Shown in pieces: positions 17,562 to 26,643 of a stretch of DNA of 64,000 nucleotides. The position numbers were made by a program, and so were the translations under genes. Positions within the stretch are counted from its first letter, which is position 1. Each line of letters starts with the position of its first letter. Under the pieces are notes generated by a model, which worked only from the letters and a program-made list of their open reading frames with translations, ran no database searches and had not been told where the DNA came from. The DNA is from Shewanella insulae (GTDB lineage Bacteria; Pseudomonadota; Gammaproteobacteria; Enterobacterales; Shewanellaceae), in contig NZ_WRPA01000007.1 of assembly GCF_009831655.1 (NCBI RefSeq), positions 124,001-188,000 on the forward strand, in the 5' to 3' direction.

Positions 17562-18296
17562 TCACCAACGGTCGGGGACAAACAGATAGCCCCTGGCCCT
17601 GACGGTGATGATGCGCCGGGGCAGGGCGGGGTTGTCGCCCAGCTTCTTGCGCAGCACCACTATCTTGTTGTCTATGGTACGGTCGATGCCGTCGTACTCT
17701 ATGCCACGGATCTGCTTAACCAGATATTCCCGGGTGAGGATCTCGTCGGCATGGGCGGCCAGCAGCCAGAGCAGGTCGAACTCGCTGGTGGTCAGGCTGA
17801 CCTCTTCCCCCGCCAACAGACACTGCTTGCGCTGCTGATTGAGCTCAAGCTCGCCGAAGCTGAGGTGGTGCTGCTCCTGGGGGGCAGACACCTTGGCCCG
17901 GCGCATCAGCATGCGGATACGTGCCAGCAGAACCCTGGGCTGTATCGGCTTGATGATAAAGTCGTCGGCGCCCATCTCCAGTGCCGCCACCTGATCCATG
18001 TCGTCTTCGCTGGCGGTGAGGAACAGTATCTTGCCATCGAAGACGGGTTGCAGCTGACGGCAGATGCTGAAGCCGTCCAGATTGGGCAACATGAGATCTA
18101 AGATGACCAGATCTGGCTGCTCGGCCAGTATGGTGGCGACGGCATCGGCGCCGTCGTGGACACAGACAGTCTCTATCTGCTGCATGGCCAGATAAGAGGA
18201 CAGCAGCTGGCTGATCTTTTCATCATCTTCAACGAGTACAACTTTGATGCTCATGTCGAGTGAGTCGTCGTGGGGGGATGTTGATAAATCTAACAT
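17562..18296 (-). CDS. rstA: OmpR-family response regulator, RstA-like
   Basis: The 244-residue product has a receiver domain with acidic pocket EDD (residues 23-25), phospho-acceptor Asp67 (VILDLMLPNLDG), a conserved Lys near FIIKP, and a winged-helix output domain ending in RIITVRARGYLFVP. Segments such as SFGELELN, EISLTTSEFDLLWLLAAHA and RGIEYDGIDRTID are close to E. coli RstA. It leads the operon with the kinase gene. An in-frame ATG 14 codons downstream lacks a ribosome binding site. Confidence 0.87.
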   Translation of the reverse strand: MLDLSTSPHDDSLDMSIKVVLVEDDEKISQLLSSYLAMQQIETVCVHDGADAVATILAEQPDLVILDLMLPNLDGFSICRQLQPVFDGKILFLTASEDDMDQVAALEMGADDFIIKPIQPRVLLARIRMLMRRAKVSAPQEQHHLSFGELELNQQRKQCLLAGEEVSLTTSEFDLLWLLAAHADEILTREYLVKQIRGIEYDGIDRTIDNKIVVLRKKLGDNPALPRRIITVRARGYLFVPDRW

Positions 18297-18348
18297 TATT
18301 TATCCAGCTCCAACAGGGACGAGTTCACACTCTTTTTGAGGGCGGAGC

Positions 18349-18798
18349 CTACCATGTGAGGTGATCGATAAGGTAGGCGGCGTCATACACCTTGGTCGTC
18401 TGCAGTGATTCTTTATCCTGCAGGCCGGTAACTTCGACGATCACCGAGGTCTCATTTTCCACCTTGCCCAGGCCATAGCCCCAGTCGTCGTGGCCAAAGC
18501 CCAGAGTGTCATTGCCGACCGCGTCGCGGTGGTTCTGCTCTGTGGTGAGGGCAAAGTAGGGGTAGCCATGGGCCTGGACTATCTCGGCGGACTTGCGCAG
18601 AACATATTTGCGGGCCAGGGCGCGATCTGTCATGTCGTTACCGACGAAGCTGATCTGCCAGCTATCGTCGGCTATCTGTACCACGTCGAAGCCTTCACCA
18701 AAGCTCCAGAAGGATTTTTCTGTGTCGTAAGAGGTGGCGCAGCCGCTCAGCAGGAGTATGAAACTCAGTATGAAGACGGCCAATGGGGTTGTTTTCAT
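18349..18798 (-). CDS. Small lipoprotein, CC0125/CC1285-like
   Basis: The product is a 149-residue lipoprotein from the ATG at 18798, which GGAAAG precedes. The signal peptide ends in the lipobox LLSGC (Cys20). The mature part contains a segment of the CC0125/CC1285 lipoprotein type: W-Q-I-S-F-V-G-N-D followed by ALARKYVLRKSAEIVQAHGYPYFAL. Function is unknown. The long upstream extension of the frame to 19329 runs through the divergent MOSC gene and is not real. Confidence 0.75.
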   Translation of the reverse strand: MKTTPLAVFILSFILLLSGCATSYDTEKSFWSFGEGFDVVQIADDSWQISFVGNDMTDRALARKYVLRKSAEIVQAHGYPYFALTTEQNHRDAVGNDTLGFGHDDWGYGLGKVENETSVIVEVTGLQDKESLQTTKVYDAAYLIDHLTW

Positions 18799-18933
18799 GA
18801 TATCTTTCCGAAGGAGAACTAGGCCGCTATTGTGCAGGGGCGATCCCCGGGGCGACAGAGGGAGTTTGTATTGAATTGTCTCGCCTTTGTCAGTGAGCGA
18901 GACGAGTAGGCAGTAGTCAGGGGAGTGAAGGAT

Positions 18934-19626
18934 ATGACGCTTTTGGTAAGCAAGATTTCGGGCCTGTATCGTGGCGATAAGGCCAAGGCTTTCGAGGGAG
19001 TACCCAGCATGATCGATGCCAAGCGGGCGTGCGGCCGCCTGGTGGTGGGTGAACTGGGTGTCGAGGGGGACGGCCAGGCGGACCCCAAACATCACGGTGG
19101 TGCCGACCGGGTACTGCACCATTTTCCTCGCGAGCATTATGGTCAGTATCGTCGCTGGGACATGATGCAGGGATTCAAGGATGTGCCCGCCATGGGCGAG
19201 AACATCAGTACCGTTGGGCTGGATGAGACTCAGGTAAATATAGGCGACATCATCGCCATAGGTGAGGTGCTGCTGCAGGTGACTCAACCGCGCTCTCCCT
19301 GCTTCAAGCTTAACCACCAGTTCGACCATCCCGAGTTTGCCCTCGCCATGCAGACCAGTGGCCTGTGTGGCTGGTTCTATCGGGTGGTGACGCCGGGTGA
19401 AATCAGGCTGGAAGACGATATCAGACTTGTAGAGCGCCGCAGCGACATTAGCCTGCGTGAGGCGATGGGGATCTATTTCTCGCCCACCTATGATGCCAGC
19501 GCCTATGATCGTCTGGCTACTTGTGAGGGGCTGGCCCAGTCTTGGGTAAATAGCTTGCAGCGCCGTCTGGAAAGTCGCAAGATTGAGCCTTGGGAAATGC
19601 GTTTATTTGGGCCTAATCGTCCATAA
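18934..19626 (+). CDS. yiiM: MOSC-domain protein, YiiM-like
   Basis: The 230-residue product matches E. coli YiiM in several blocks: GVEGDGQADPKHHGGADRVLHHFPREHY, GENISTVGL, and the conserved-cysteine block QVTQPRSPCFKLNHQFD. MOSC domains bind the molybdenum cofactor through this Cys; YiiM contributes to resistance to N-hydroxylated bases. It is in keeping with the Moco genes about 5 kb away but not in their operon. The ATG at 18934 is chosen because AGGGGA lies nine bases upstream, too close for the GTG at 18925. Confidence 0.88.
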   Translation: MTLLVSKISGLYRGDKAKAFEGVPSMIDAKRACGRLVVGELGVEGDGQADPKHHGGADRVLHHFPREHYGQYRRWDMMQGFKDVPAMGENISTVGLDETQVNIGDIIAIGEVLLQVTQPRSPCFKLNHQFDHPEFALAMQTSGLCGWFYRVVTPGEIRLEDDIRLVERRSDISLREAMGIYFSPTYDASAYDRLATCEGLAQSWVNSLQRRLESRKIEPWEMRLFGPNRP

Positions 19627-19668
19627 CTCTGCTTAGAATAAAGAATGAATCATCAAGGAGCGTAATTC

Positions 19669-20028
19669 GTGTCTGATTTTGAACAACTGTCCCGCGACGA
19701 TAGAAACATGGGCCTGGCGGTGCATCTGGCCAGTTTTTCGGGCTATCTGATCCCCTTCGGTTCCATCCTGGGGCCCCTGATTGTCTGGCTGATGAAGCGT
19801 GAAGAGATCGCTTTCGTCGACAGCTGTGGCCGTAACTGCCTGAACTTCAAGATAAGCGTGATGGTATACGCCATCATCAGCATGATCCTCATGTTTGTCG
19901 GTATCGGCTTTATCCTGTTGGGTGTGCTTGCAGTTTTCGATATCGTGGTCACCATCATAGCCGCCATGAAGGCCAGTGAGGGCATTAGTTACCAGTATCC
20001 GCTGACGATTAAGTTTCTTAAGGCTTGA
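19669..20028 (+). CDS. DUF4870 (Tic20-like) membrane protein
   Basis: The 119-residue product starts with GTG after AAGGAG. It has a polar N-terminus (SRDDRNMGLAVHLASFSGYL) and about three hydrophobic helices (near 28-45, 62-80 and 84-100), with the conserved block PLIVWLMKREE. This matches DUF4870/Tic20-like small membrane proteins. Role unknown. Confidence 0.82.
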   Translation: MSDFEQLSRDDRNMGLAVHLASFSGYLIPFGSILGPLIVWLMKREEIAFVDSCGRNCLNFKISVMVYAIISMILMFVGIGFILLGVLAVFDIVVTIIAAMKASEGISYQYPLTIKFLKA

Positions 20029-20045
20029 TATGTGTTAGGCAAAAT

Positions 20046-20072
20046 AAAAAGCCCGCGATTGCGGGCTTTTTT
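20046..20072. terminator. Bidirectional terminator
   Basis: AAAAAGCCCGC, loop GATT, GCGGGCTTTTTT. The symmetric A and T runs would end both the DUF4870 gene on the plus strand and the chemoreceptor gene arriving on the minus strand. Confidence 0.9.
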
Positions 20073-20103
20073 GTGGCTGAGTCTAGCTGAGATCTTGCAC
20101 TGG

Positions 20104-22020
20104 CTAGACCTTAAAGCCGGCGACCAGGGTGTCTAGCCTGTGGGCCAGCTGGTTGAGTGACTGACTGGCCTGGGCCACCGCCTGGGAAGTTTCGCTGGTA
20201 CGCTGGGTGATCTCGCTGATCTCCGTGACGTTGCGGTTGATATCTTCCACCACAGTAGATTGCTCCTCGGTGGCCGCTGCGACCTGGATGTTCATGTCAG
20301 TGATGGCGCCGATCTGCTGGCTGATCTCCGTCAGGCTTTGGCTGGCCTCATCGACCGCCTGTACCCCTTCCTGGCTGCGGCTCTTACTCTGGGTCATCGC
20401 CTCGACGGCGCGGGCCGCCTCGCTCTGTAGGTTGTCGATCATCTTCTGTACCTCGTCGGTCGACGCGGCGGTACGTGAGGCCAGGTTACGTACCTCCTCG
20501 GCGACCACGGCGAAGCCTCTGCCAGCCTCTCCGGCGCGGGCAGCTTCGATGGCGGCGTTAAGGGCCAACAGGTTGGTCTGATCCGACACGGCGCGGATCA
20601 CATCCAAGATGCTGCCGATGGAGGTGGTGTGGGTGGCCAGAGACTCGATTACATTGCCTACCTGTTCCACATCCTGTGATAGTTGATTGATGGTGTCGCG
20701 GGCTCGGGTGACTACAACCTGACCGCTGTTGGAGGCATTGTCGGCGTCCTTGGCGTTGTCGGCAGCCTGGGCGGCGTTACCGGCGATCTCGTGCACGGTT
20801 GCGCCCATCTCGTTGATGGCGGTCACCACCATCATGGTCTGATCTTTCTGCAGCTGGCTGTCGTCCTGGGTCTGCTGGGCCTGATTGGCCACATCCTTGG
20901 CGGCATGACTCAGCTGAACGCTGGTGTCTGTCACCTCTATGATGGAGTGCTGGATCTTCTGGATAAAGCTGTTGAAGCCCTTGGCCAGCTGTGCCAGCTC
21001 GTCGTTACCCTCCACCGGCAGGCGTTGGCGTAGATCCCCTTCACCCTGACCTATGTCCTGCAACATGTCGGCCACCTTGGCGATGGGCTGACTGACCGAG
21101 GCGGATACGAAGGTGGAGAGGCCGATGAAGGCGGCGGCGATCAGCACAGTCCAGATGAGGATCTGATAGGCCGACTCTTCCAACAGGGCAAACACCTCGG
21201 CCCTAGGCACCTGAGCCACCAGATACCAGTCCATGGAAGGAATATAGCTGCTGGCGACCAGCAGGGTCTCGCCGTCGAGCTCCGTCTGCGTCAGGCCAAA
21301 GTCGCCCTTGTTGAGTAGCTCTCTGGTCACGTCACTGCCATAGAGCGAACTCAGGCTGGCCTTGCCTATCTGACTGGTGTCCGAGTGCAACTTAACATTA
21401 CCCTTGGCATCTACCAGGTAGACGAAGCCTGTGTCTTCGATCTTGAAGGATTTCAGCAGGCGCACCATGTCGTCCAGCGACTTGGCCAGCCCCACCAAGC
21501 CTCGGTCGTTGGGCTGTTGGTAGTTGATGAAGAGCTTCACCTCGCTATTGGCCTCGGTGAACACGTTGAGCATGCGCTCTGTGCCGCTGTTTTTATAGTT
21601 GAAGAACCAGCCGTCCTGATCTGGGGTGAGGATCCGCAGAAAGCCATCCTGGGTGTAGTAGGCGGCGGTTTGTCTGTCGGCATAGGAGGCCTGTACCAGC
21701 TTATATTGCTGTTGCACATCCTTGAGCTGGGCGATCACCAGAGGCTCTGTCTCGGGCGGGCGGCCATCCACCAGCCACTGCTTGAGCATCTTGCTGCTGG
21801 CCAGCTGCTCGGCGGCGTTCATCAGGGTGGCGATATCCATCTCCACCTTGTTGCGGATCGCCTGCAAGGTGTTGGGCAGCTCGGAGGTGAGCATGCGCTG
21901 CTCGACGACTTCCTTGGCGCTACGTTGACTCAAGACGCCTACGAGCACGGTCGACAGCAATACCGCGACGGTAACCGTGAGTAAGATCTTCTGCTTGATG
22001 GTGAGCATGTTTAGTTTCAT
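20104..22020 (-). CDS. Methyl-accepting chemotaxis protein, dCACHE sensor
   Basis: The 638-residue protein has a first membrane helix at about 11-30, a periplasmic sensor of about 250 residues with a double-CACHE look ([48 protein letters not shown]), a second helix near 290-310, HAMP, and a cytoplasmic signalling domain with the conserved hairpin tip [35 protein letters not shown]. It lacks a C-terminal CheR-docking pentapeptide (it ends in VAGFKV). It is a single gene unlinked to the che operon at 42-50 kb. The ligand is unknown. Confidence 0.93.
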   Translation of the reverse strand: MKLNMLTIKQKILLTVTVAVLLSTVLVGVLSQRSAKEVVEQRMLTSELPNTLQAIRNKVEMDIATLMNAAEQLASSKMLKQWLVDGRPPETEPLVIAQLKDVQQQYKLVQASYADRQTAAYYTQDGFLRILTPDQDGWFFNYKNSGTERMLNVFTEANSEVKLFINYQQPNDRGLVGLAKSLDDMVRLLKSFKIEDTGFVYLVDAKGNVKLHSDTSQIGKASLSSLYGSDVTRELLNKGDFGLTQTELDGETLLVASSYIPSMDWYLVAQVPRAEVFALLEESAYQILIWTVLIAAAFIGLSTFVSASVSQPIAKVADMLQDIGQGEGDLRQRLPVEGNDELAQLAKGFNSFIQKIQHSIIEVTDTSVQLSHAAKDVANQAQQTQDDSQLQKDQTMMVVTAINEMGATVHEIAGNAAQAADNAKDADNASNSGQVVVTRARDTINQLSQDVEQVGNVIESLATHTTSIGSILDVIRAVSDQTNLLALNAAIEAARAGEAGRGFAVVAEEVRNLASRTAASTDEVQKMIDNLQSEAARAVEAMTQSKSRSQEGVQAVDEASQSLTEISQQIGAITDMNIQVAAATEEQSTVVEDINRNVTEISEITQRTSETSQAVAQASQSLNQLAHRLDTLVAGFKV

Positions 22021-22137
22021 CGTTTATGACTCGCATCTACTCGGTCCGAGCGTGCCTCGGATGTATGAATACTTGATAATTAAGGTTAGTCGCTGTTTTC
22101 TAAACACGCTAAACCATTGAACTTTTTTGAGGGCAGG

Positions 22138-22155
22138 ATGATCCTTTGGGATCAT
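22138..22155. repeat. Inverted repeat in the chemoreceptor upstream region
   Basis: ATGATCC, loop TTTG, GGATCAT. It lies between the chemoreceptor gene and the ETF-QO gene, about 118 bases upstream of the receptor start, and has no T-run. It could be an operator or a weak hairpin. Confidence 0.35.
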
Positions 22156-22222
22156 TTAGTGCGTCTTGCTAACGCTTGTAGGTATGGCGCCATTATGGTG
22201 ATCTTGGATGTTAAGCGCAAGT

Positions 22223-22246
22223 AAAAACGCGCCCTGAGGCGCGTTT
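22223..22246 (-). terminator. Terminator of the ETF-QO gene
   Basis: On the minus strand: ACGCGCC, loop TCAG, GGCGCGT and five T. It lies about 35 bases after the stop of the ETF-QO gene. Confidence 0.85.
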
Positions 22247-22280
22247 GAATCTGTCTGTTTGCTAAGCCGTCAGGCTGGGC

Positions 22281-23930
22281 TTACATGTTGGGGTAGTTAG
22301 GTCCGCCGCCGCCCTCTGGGGTGACCCAGGTGATGTTTTGACTCGGATCTTTGATGTCACAGGTCTTACAGTGGATACAGTTCTGGCCATTGATGACAAA
22401 CTTCTTCTCGCCGGCCTCTTCCACCACCTCATACACACCGGCAGGGCAGTAACGCTGTGCCGGTTCGTCGAACTTGGCCAGATTCACCTCGATAGGGATG
22501 CGCTCATCTTTGAGACGCAGGTGACACAGCTGATCTTCCTCGTGGAAGGTGTTCGACAGGTAGACGGAGGAGAGCTTGTCGAAACTGAGCTTACCGTCTG
22601 GCTTAGGGTAATCTATCTTGCTGTAGGCGTTGACCTCGGCCATCTGGGCATAGTCGGCCTTCTCATCCCGCAAGGTGATAGGGAACTTGCCGCCGAACCA
22701 GTTCTGGTCGATATAGTTGAAGGCACCACCAAGGTAGGCCCCGAACTTGTGCATCGCCGGACCGAAGTTGCGTGAGCAGTAGAGCTCATCCTGCAACCAG
22801 CTCTGTTCGAACTTCTCCTGGTAGCAGTCGAGATCTTTGCCGCCCTCTACGCCCGCATGCAGGGCGTGGCTGATGGTTTCGGCCGCGATCATGCCGCTCT
22901 TCATCGCCGTGTGGGTGCCCTTGATCTTAGCGAAGTTCAGGGTACCTGCATCACAGCCTATGATGAGTCCGCCAGGGAAGCTCATCTTAGGCAGGGAGTT
23001 GAGACCGCCCTTGGTGATGGCGCGGGCACCATAACAGAGTCGTTCGCCGCCCTTGAGGTACTGGCTGATCACAGGATGTGTCTTGTAGCGCTGGAACTCA
23101 TCGAAGGGGCTCAGGTGTGGGTTCTGATAGTTGAGATCTATGATTAGGCCCACGGCGATCTGGTTGTCTTCCATATGATAGAGGAAGCCGCCACCGGAGG
23201 CGCCGTCTGTCAGTGGCCAGCCACCCGTGTGGACCACCTTGCCCTGTTCGTGCTGTTCGGCGGGGACTTTCCAGATCTCCTTGAAGCCCAGGCCGTAGTG
23301 CTGCGGCGTCTTGCCGTTATCCAGGTGGAACTTCTCGATAAGCTGCTTGCCCAGGTGGCCACGGCAGCCTTCGCTAAATACTGTGTACTTGGCGTGTAGC
23401 TCCATGCCGGGTTCATAGCTGTCTTTGGGCTGGCCATCGGCACCGACGCCCATGTCGCCTATGATGATTCCCTTGACGCTGCCATCTTGGTTAAACAGTA
23501 GCTCACTGGCGGGGAAGCCCGGGAAGATCTCGACACCTAGCTCCTCGGCGCGCTCGGCCAACCAACGGGCCAGGTTGCCGACGCTGATGATATAGTTGCC
23601 ATCGTTGTGCATCGTCTTAGGGATAAGGGCATTGGGCATGGCCCGTGAGGCCGAGTCAGAGCCGAGCATAAACAGCTCGTCATGGGTAACGGCCGTGTGT
23701 AGCGGTGCACCTTGCTCTTTCCAGTCGCTAAATAGCTCGCCAAGCACCTTAGGTTCGAACACGGCACCCGAAAGTATATGCGCGCCCACTTCCGAGCCTT
23801 TCTCGACCACACAGACACTGAGCTCCTGGCCAGAGTCTTGAGAGATTTGCATTAGTCGACATGCGGTAGCCAGGCCAGCAGGGCCTGCGCCAACGATAAC
23901 GACGTCGAACTCCATCGATTCGCGTTCCAT
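22281..23930 (-). CDS. etfD: Electron transfer flavoprotein-ubiquinone oxidoreductase
   Basis: The 549-residue membrane-associated flavoprotein passes electrons from ETF to quinone. An N-terminal FAD-binding motif VVIVGAGPAGLATA is followed by the conserved SGAVFEP, FSEGCRGHLGKQL and GCDAGTLNFAKIKGTHTAMKSG blocks. The C-terminus has the 4Fe-4S site CIHCKTCDIKDPSQNITW and the typical ending GGGGPNYPNM. Length is normal. The ATG at 23930 has AGAGG seven bases upstream. It is divergent from the moa operon and shares a regulatory region of about 350 bases with it. Confidence 0.95.
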   Translation of the reverse strand: MERESMEFDVVIVGAGPAGLATACRLMQISQDSGQELSVCVVEKGSEVGAHILSGAVFEPKVLGELFSDWKEQGAPLHTAVTHDELFMLGSDSASRAMPNALIPKTMHNDGNYIISVGNLARWLAERAEELGVEIFPGFPASELLFNQDGSVKGIIIGDMGVGADGQPKDSYEPGMELHAKYTVFSEGCRGHLGKQLIEKFHLDNGKTPQHYGLGFKEIWKVPAEQHEQGKVVHTGGWPLTDGASGGGFLYHMEDNQIAVGLIIDLNYQNPHLSPFDEFQRYKTHPVISQYLKGGERLCYGARAITKGGLNSLPKMSFPGGLIIGCDAGTLNFAKIKGTHTAMKSGMIAAETISHALHAGVEGGKDLDCYQEKFEQSWLQDELYCSRNFGPAMHKFGAYLGGAFNYIDQNWFGGKFPITLRDEKADYAQMAEVNAYSKIDYPKPDGKLSFDKLSSVYLSNTFHEEDQLCHLRLKDERIPIEVNLAKFDEPAQRYCPAGVYEVVEEAGEKKFVINGQNCIHCKTCDIKDPSQNITWVTPEGGGGPNYPNM

Positions 23931-24057
23931 CACTTCACCTCTTTATAGCTTTCCCCCGATTGAAACGGGTGTTTTATTCTTTGCATCCACCTTACCCTAA
24001 AATGGCGAAATGGCACAGAGTTTAAGCAGTCAGGATAGACTAATTGATAGTATTTAT

Positions 24058-24079
24058 CTTCGTGAGCGGTGTCACATTA
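24058..24079. promoter_or_regulatory. CRP-like binding site between etfD and moaA
   Basis: The core CGTGA-GCGGTG-TCACA (24061-24076) matches the TGTGA-N6-TCACA consensus at nine of ten core positions, and the flanks are AT-rich. It lies about 128 bases from the etfD start and about 85 bases upstream of the moaA -10-like box. CRP is a main regulator of anaerobic respiration in Shewanella, so control of either gene is plausible. Confidence 0.5.
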
Positions 24080-24148
24080 TGTTAACGCCCGATTGATCTC
24101 AGACAAAAAACGGGAAGTTTCTGCTATAAAAGCCGGTCTATATCGGCC

Positions 24149-24154
24149 TATAAT
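24149..24154 (+). promoter_or_regulatory. Probable -10 box of the moa operon
   Basis: A perfect TATAAT lies just upstream of the Moco RNA element. No good -35 hexamer is found at the right distance, which would suit a promoter that needs an activator. Confidence 0.4.
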
Positions 24155-24180
24155 TGAGAAACGACGGTTCTCCGAGCTTT

Positions 24181-24276
24181 CTCTCCTACGTCCAAAGATA
24201 GGGAGATTAAGCCGTGGCAATAGTGCCACCGGGGTGAGGAAAGAAATTGACTCACCTCCCCTTACTTGGAAAGGTG
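24181..24276 (+). ncRNA. Moco RNA (molybdenum/tungsten cofactor riboswitch) upstream of moaA
   Basis: The leader folds into successive hairpins: CTCTCCTA with TAGGGAG (24181-24205), GTGGCA-ATAG-TGCCAC (24214-24229), and GGTGAG with CTCACC (24233-24256) around the loop GAAAGAAATTGA. The primary sequence GCCGTGGCAA...GCCACCGGGG...GGAAAGAAATTGACTC...CTCCCC...TGGAAAGGTG follows the conserved Moco motif in front of E. coli moaA. The 3' end includes the ribosome binding site GGAAAGGTG, so ligand binding would control translation start of moaA. The exact 5' boundary is uncertain and may lie up to 30 bases earlier. Confidence 0.85.
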
Positions 24277-24279
24277 ATC

Positions 24280-25260
24280 ATGTCCCAACTACAAGACAAT
24301 TTTGGTCGAAGATTTCACTATTTACGGATGTCGGTAACCGATGTCTGTAACTTCAAATGCACTTACTGCCTCCCAGATGGTTATCGCCCCGAGGGTAAGC
24401 CTAAGTTTTTAGATCTCAATGAGATCGAAAATCTGGTGGGCGCCTTTGCCGAGGTTGGCACCCAAAAGATCCGCATTACAGGTGGCGAGCCCACGCTGCG
24501 TAAAGATTTTACCGATATCGTGCGTATCGTCGCCGACAACGGCAAGATCAAGACGCTGGCGACTACCACCAACGGCTATCGTCTCGAGAAACATGCCAAA
24601 GAGTGGTTCGATGCCGGCCTGAGACGCATCAACGTCTCGGTGGACAGCCTGGATCCACGCATGTTTTATCAGATCACCGGTGAGAATAAGTTCGACGAGG
24701 TGATGCGCGGCGTCGATGCCGCCCTCGAGGCGGGTTTCGAGCGGGTGAAGATCAATGCCGTGTTGCTTAAGGGCTTAAACGACAAAGACTTGCCGCGCTT
24801 CCTGCACTGGATCAAGCACACACCAATCGATCTGCGTTTCATCGAGCTGATGGAAACCGGACTGGGGCGTGATTACTTTAAGGCCCACCATCTGGCGGGT
24901 GCCGACATCAAGTCGCAATTGCTCCAGGATGGCTGGCAGTTGGATCAGTCGGCGGTCGACGATGGCCCGGCGCAAAACTTCAGCCATGGCGACTTCAAGG
25001 GACGCATAGGGCTTATCATGCCCTATGAGAAGAACTTCTGCGCCAGCTGTAACCGCCTGCGGGTCTCCGCCAAGGGGAAACTGCATCTGTGCCTCTTCAC
25101 CGAACACGGTGTCGACTTGCGGGATCTCTTGCAATCCCGTGAGCAGCGTGGTGAGTTGATCGAGAGGCTCCACGGCCAGTTGAGGGCGAAGAAGGAAACC
25201 CACTTCCTCCACGATGGTATCACAGGCGTGACGCAGCATCTGGCCTCCATTGGCGGCTAG
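24280..25260 (+). CDS. moaA: GTP 3',8-cyclase MoaA
   Basis: The 326-residue radical SAM enzyme carries out the first step of molybdopterin synthesis, turning GTP into the cyclised precursor with MoaC. The N-terminal cluster motif is C23-x3-C27-x2-C30 (DVCNFKCTYC), followed by RITGGEPTLR. The C-terminal cluster has CASCNRLRVS and a later Cys in LHLCLF, and the protein ends with the Gly-Gly tail needed for activity. The start at 24280 follows GGAAAGGTG at the end of the riboswitch. It heads the moa-mod run. Confidence 0.97.
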   Translation: MSQLQDNFGRRFHYLRMSVTDVCNFKCTYCLPDGYRPEGKPKFLDLNEIENLVGAFAEVGTQKIRITGGEPTLRKDFTDIVRIVADNGKIKTLATTTNGYRLEKHAKEWFDAGLRRINVSVDSLDPRMFYQITGENKFDEVMRGVDAALEAGFERVKINAVLLKGLNDKDLPRFLHWIKHTPIDLRFIELMETGLGRDYFKAHHLAGADIKSQLLQDGWQLDQSAVDDGPAQNFSHGDFKGRIGLIMPYEKNFCASCNRLRVSAKGKLHLCLFTEHGVDLRDLLQSREQRGELIERLHGQLRAKKETHFLHDGITGVTQHLASIGG

Positions 25261-25365
25261 CTGGGTTTGCGCTAGCGCAATATCTTGCGTTGGTCGCCTG
25301 GGTATACTCTGCTCATATTCCTGTAGACGCACCAGTTAACCGCTAACAACACCAAGAGAGACGTT

Positions 25366-25896
25366 ATGGGTCATTGCACGAGAACTCAATTTGAACCGCT
25401 CAATATCGCGGTATTAACCCTGTCCGACTCCCGGGATCTGAGCCAGGACACCTCGGGACAGTTTTTACAAGATGCCTTGCTGGAGGCCGGGCACAAGCTG
25501 GCCGAACGCCGACTGATTAAAGATGACAAGTATCAGATACGTTCGGTATTGTCTCAGTGGATAGCATCTAATGATGTGCAGGTGATCATCACCACCGGCG
25601 GTACCGGCTTTACCGAGCGCGACAATACGCCCCAGGCGGTCAGACCGCTATTTGATCGCGAGATTGAAGGCTTTGGCGAGCTGTTCCGCCATATCACCTA
25701 CACAGAACTGGGCACCTCGACGGTGCAGTCCCGCGCCTTGGGCGGCTTTGCAAACAAGACAGCCATCTTCTGTCTGCCGGGGTCAACCGGTGCCTGCAAG
25801 ACGGGCTGGAACAAGATCTTAAGAGAACAACTGGATGCCACTCACAGACCCTGTAACTTTGTGATGCACGTGAAGAAGGTAGCAATCGATGAGTAG
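25366..25896 (+). CDS. moaB: Molybdenum cofactor biosynthesis protein MoaB
   Basis: This 176-residue MoaB/MogA-type protein has the molybdopterin-binding motif [14 protein letters not shown] (about 76-89) and the conserved [14 protein letters not shown]. The family adenylylates molybdopterin; MoaB in E. coli-type operons lacks a settled role. It is separated from moaA by 105 bases and overlaps moaC by eight bases, so translation of the two may be coupled. Confidence 0.94.
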   Translation: MGHCTRTQFEPLNIAVLTLSDSRDLSQDTSGQFLQDALLEAGHKLAERRLIKDDKYQIRSVLSQWIASNDVQVIITTGGTGFTERDNTPQAVRPLFDREIEGFGELFRHITYTELGTSTVQSRALGGFANKTAIFCLPGSTGACKTGWNKILREQLDATHRPCNFVMHVKKVAIDE

Positions 25897-26365
25897 TGAA
25901 TTTACCCATATTAATGCCGACGGCAATGCCCACATGGTGGATGTCACCGAGAAGTCGGTTACCGAGCGCGAGGCCCGCGCCGAAGCCTTCATCGAGATGG
26001 CGCCCGAGACGCTGGAGATGATCATGAGCGGCAGCCACCATAAGGGCGACGTATTTGCCACGGCCCGCATCGCGGGGATCCAGGCGGCGAAGAAGACCTC
26101 TGATCTGATCCCCTTATGCCACCCCCTGATGCTGACCAAGGTCGAGGTGGATCTCGAGGCTCAGCCCGCACACAACCGCGTGCGTATCACCAGCCTGTGT
26201 AAGCTGTCGGGTAAAACAGGTGTCGAGATGGAGGCGCTCACCGCGGCCTCGGTGGCGGCGCTGACCATCTATGACATGTGCAAGGCGGTGCAGAAAGATA
26301 TGGTGATCTCCCAGACTCGCCTGCTGGAGAAGCGTGGCGGCAAGTCGGGACACTTTAAGGTTTAA
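25889..26365 (+). CDS. moaC: Cyclic pyranopterin monophosphate synthase MoaC
   Basis: The 158-residue protein converts the MoaA product to cPMP. The conserved blocks [38 protein letters not shown] and [24 protein letters not shown] are present, with the catalytic Lys and His/Asp residues. Length is standard. It overlaps moaB by eight bases. Confidence 0.96.
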   Translation: MSSEFTHINADGNAHMVDVTEKSVTEREARAEAFIEMAPETLEMIMSGSHHKGDVFATARIAGIQAAKKTSDLIPLCHPLMLTKVEVDLEAQPAHNRVRITSLCKLSGKTGVEMEALTAASVAALTIYDMCKAVQKDMVISQTRLLEKRGGKSGHFKV

Positions 26366-26390
26366 GCGACAAGTATTTAGGGTAAAGATT

Positions 26391-26642
26391 ATGATAAATG
26401 TGCTGTTTTTCGCCCAGGTGCGCGAACTATTAGGTGAGAGCACCATAAAAGTCGAGGCAAGCGAGCAGACCACTACAGCCGAAGGCCTGCGTGCGTTGCT
26501 GGCGGCCAAAGATGACAAGTGGGGCAAGGTGTTGGCTTCAGACAAGCTACTGGTGGCGGTTAACCAGACCATCAGCAGCTGGGATACCCAGGTTGAAGAT
26601 GGCGATGAGGTCGCCTTCTTCCCGCCAGTTACCGGAGGTTAA
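26391..26642 (+). CDS. moaD: Molybdopterin synthase small subunit MoaD
   Basis: This 83-residue ubiquitin-like sulfur carrier ends in the required Gly-Gly (PPVTGG), whose thiocarboxylate donates sulfur to cPMP in complex with MoaE. The start at 26391 (after AGGG) gives MINVLFFAQVRELLG; the longer frame from 26334 would read into the end of moaC. The stop lies one base before the moaE ATG. Confidence 0.95.
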   Translation: MINVLFFAQVRELLGESTIKVEASEQTTTAEGLRALLAAKDDKWGKVLASDKLLVAVNQTISSWDTQVEDGDEVAFFPPVTGG

Positions 26643-26643
26643 G

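Noticed and set aside
18349..19329. 326-codon minus-strand frame
   Set aside because: Only the last 149 codons, from the lipoprotein start at 18798, look coding; the rest is the shadow of the MOSC gene.
24126..24160. ModE site before moaA
   Set aside because: Some TATA-like steps resemble the E. coli moaA ModE site, but the half-site spacing does not fit.
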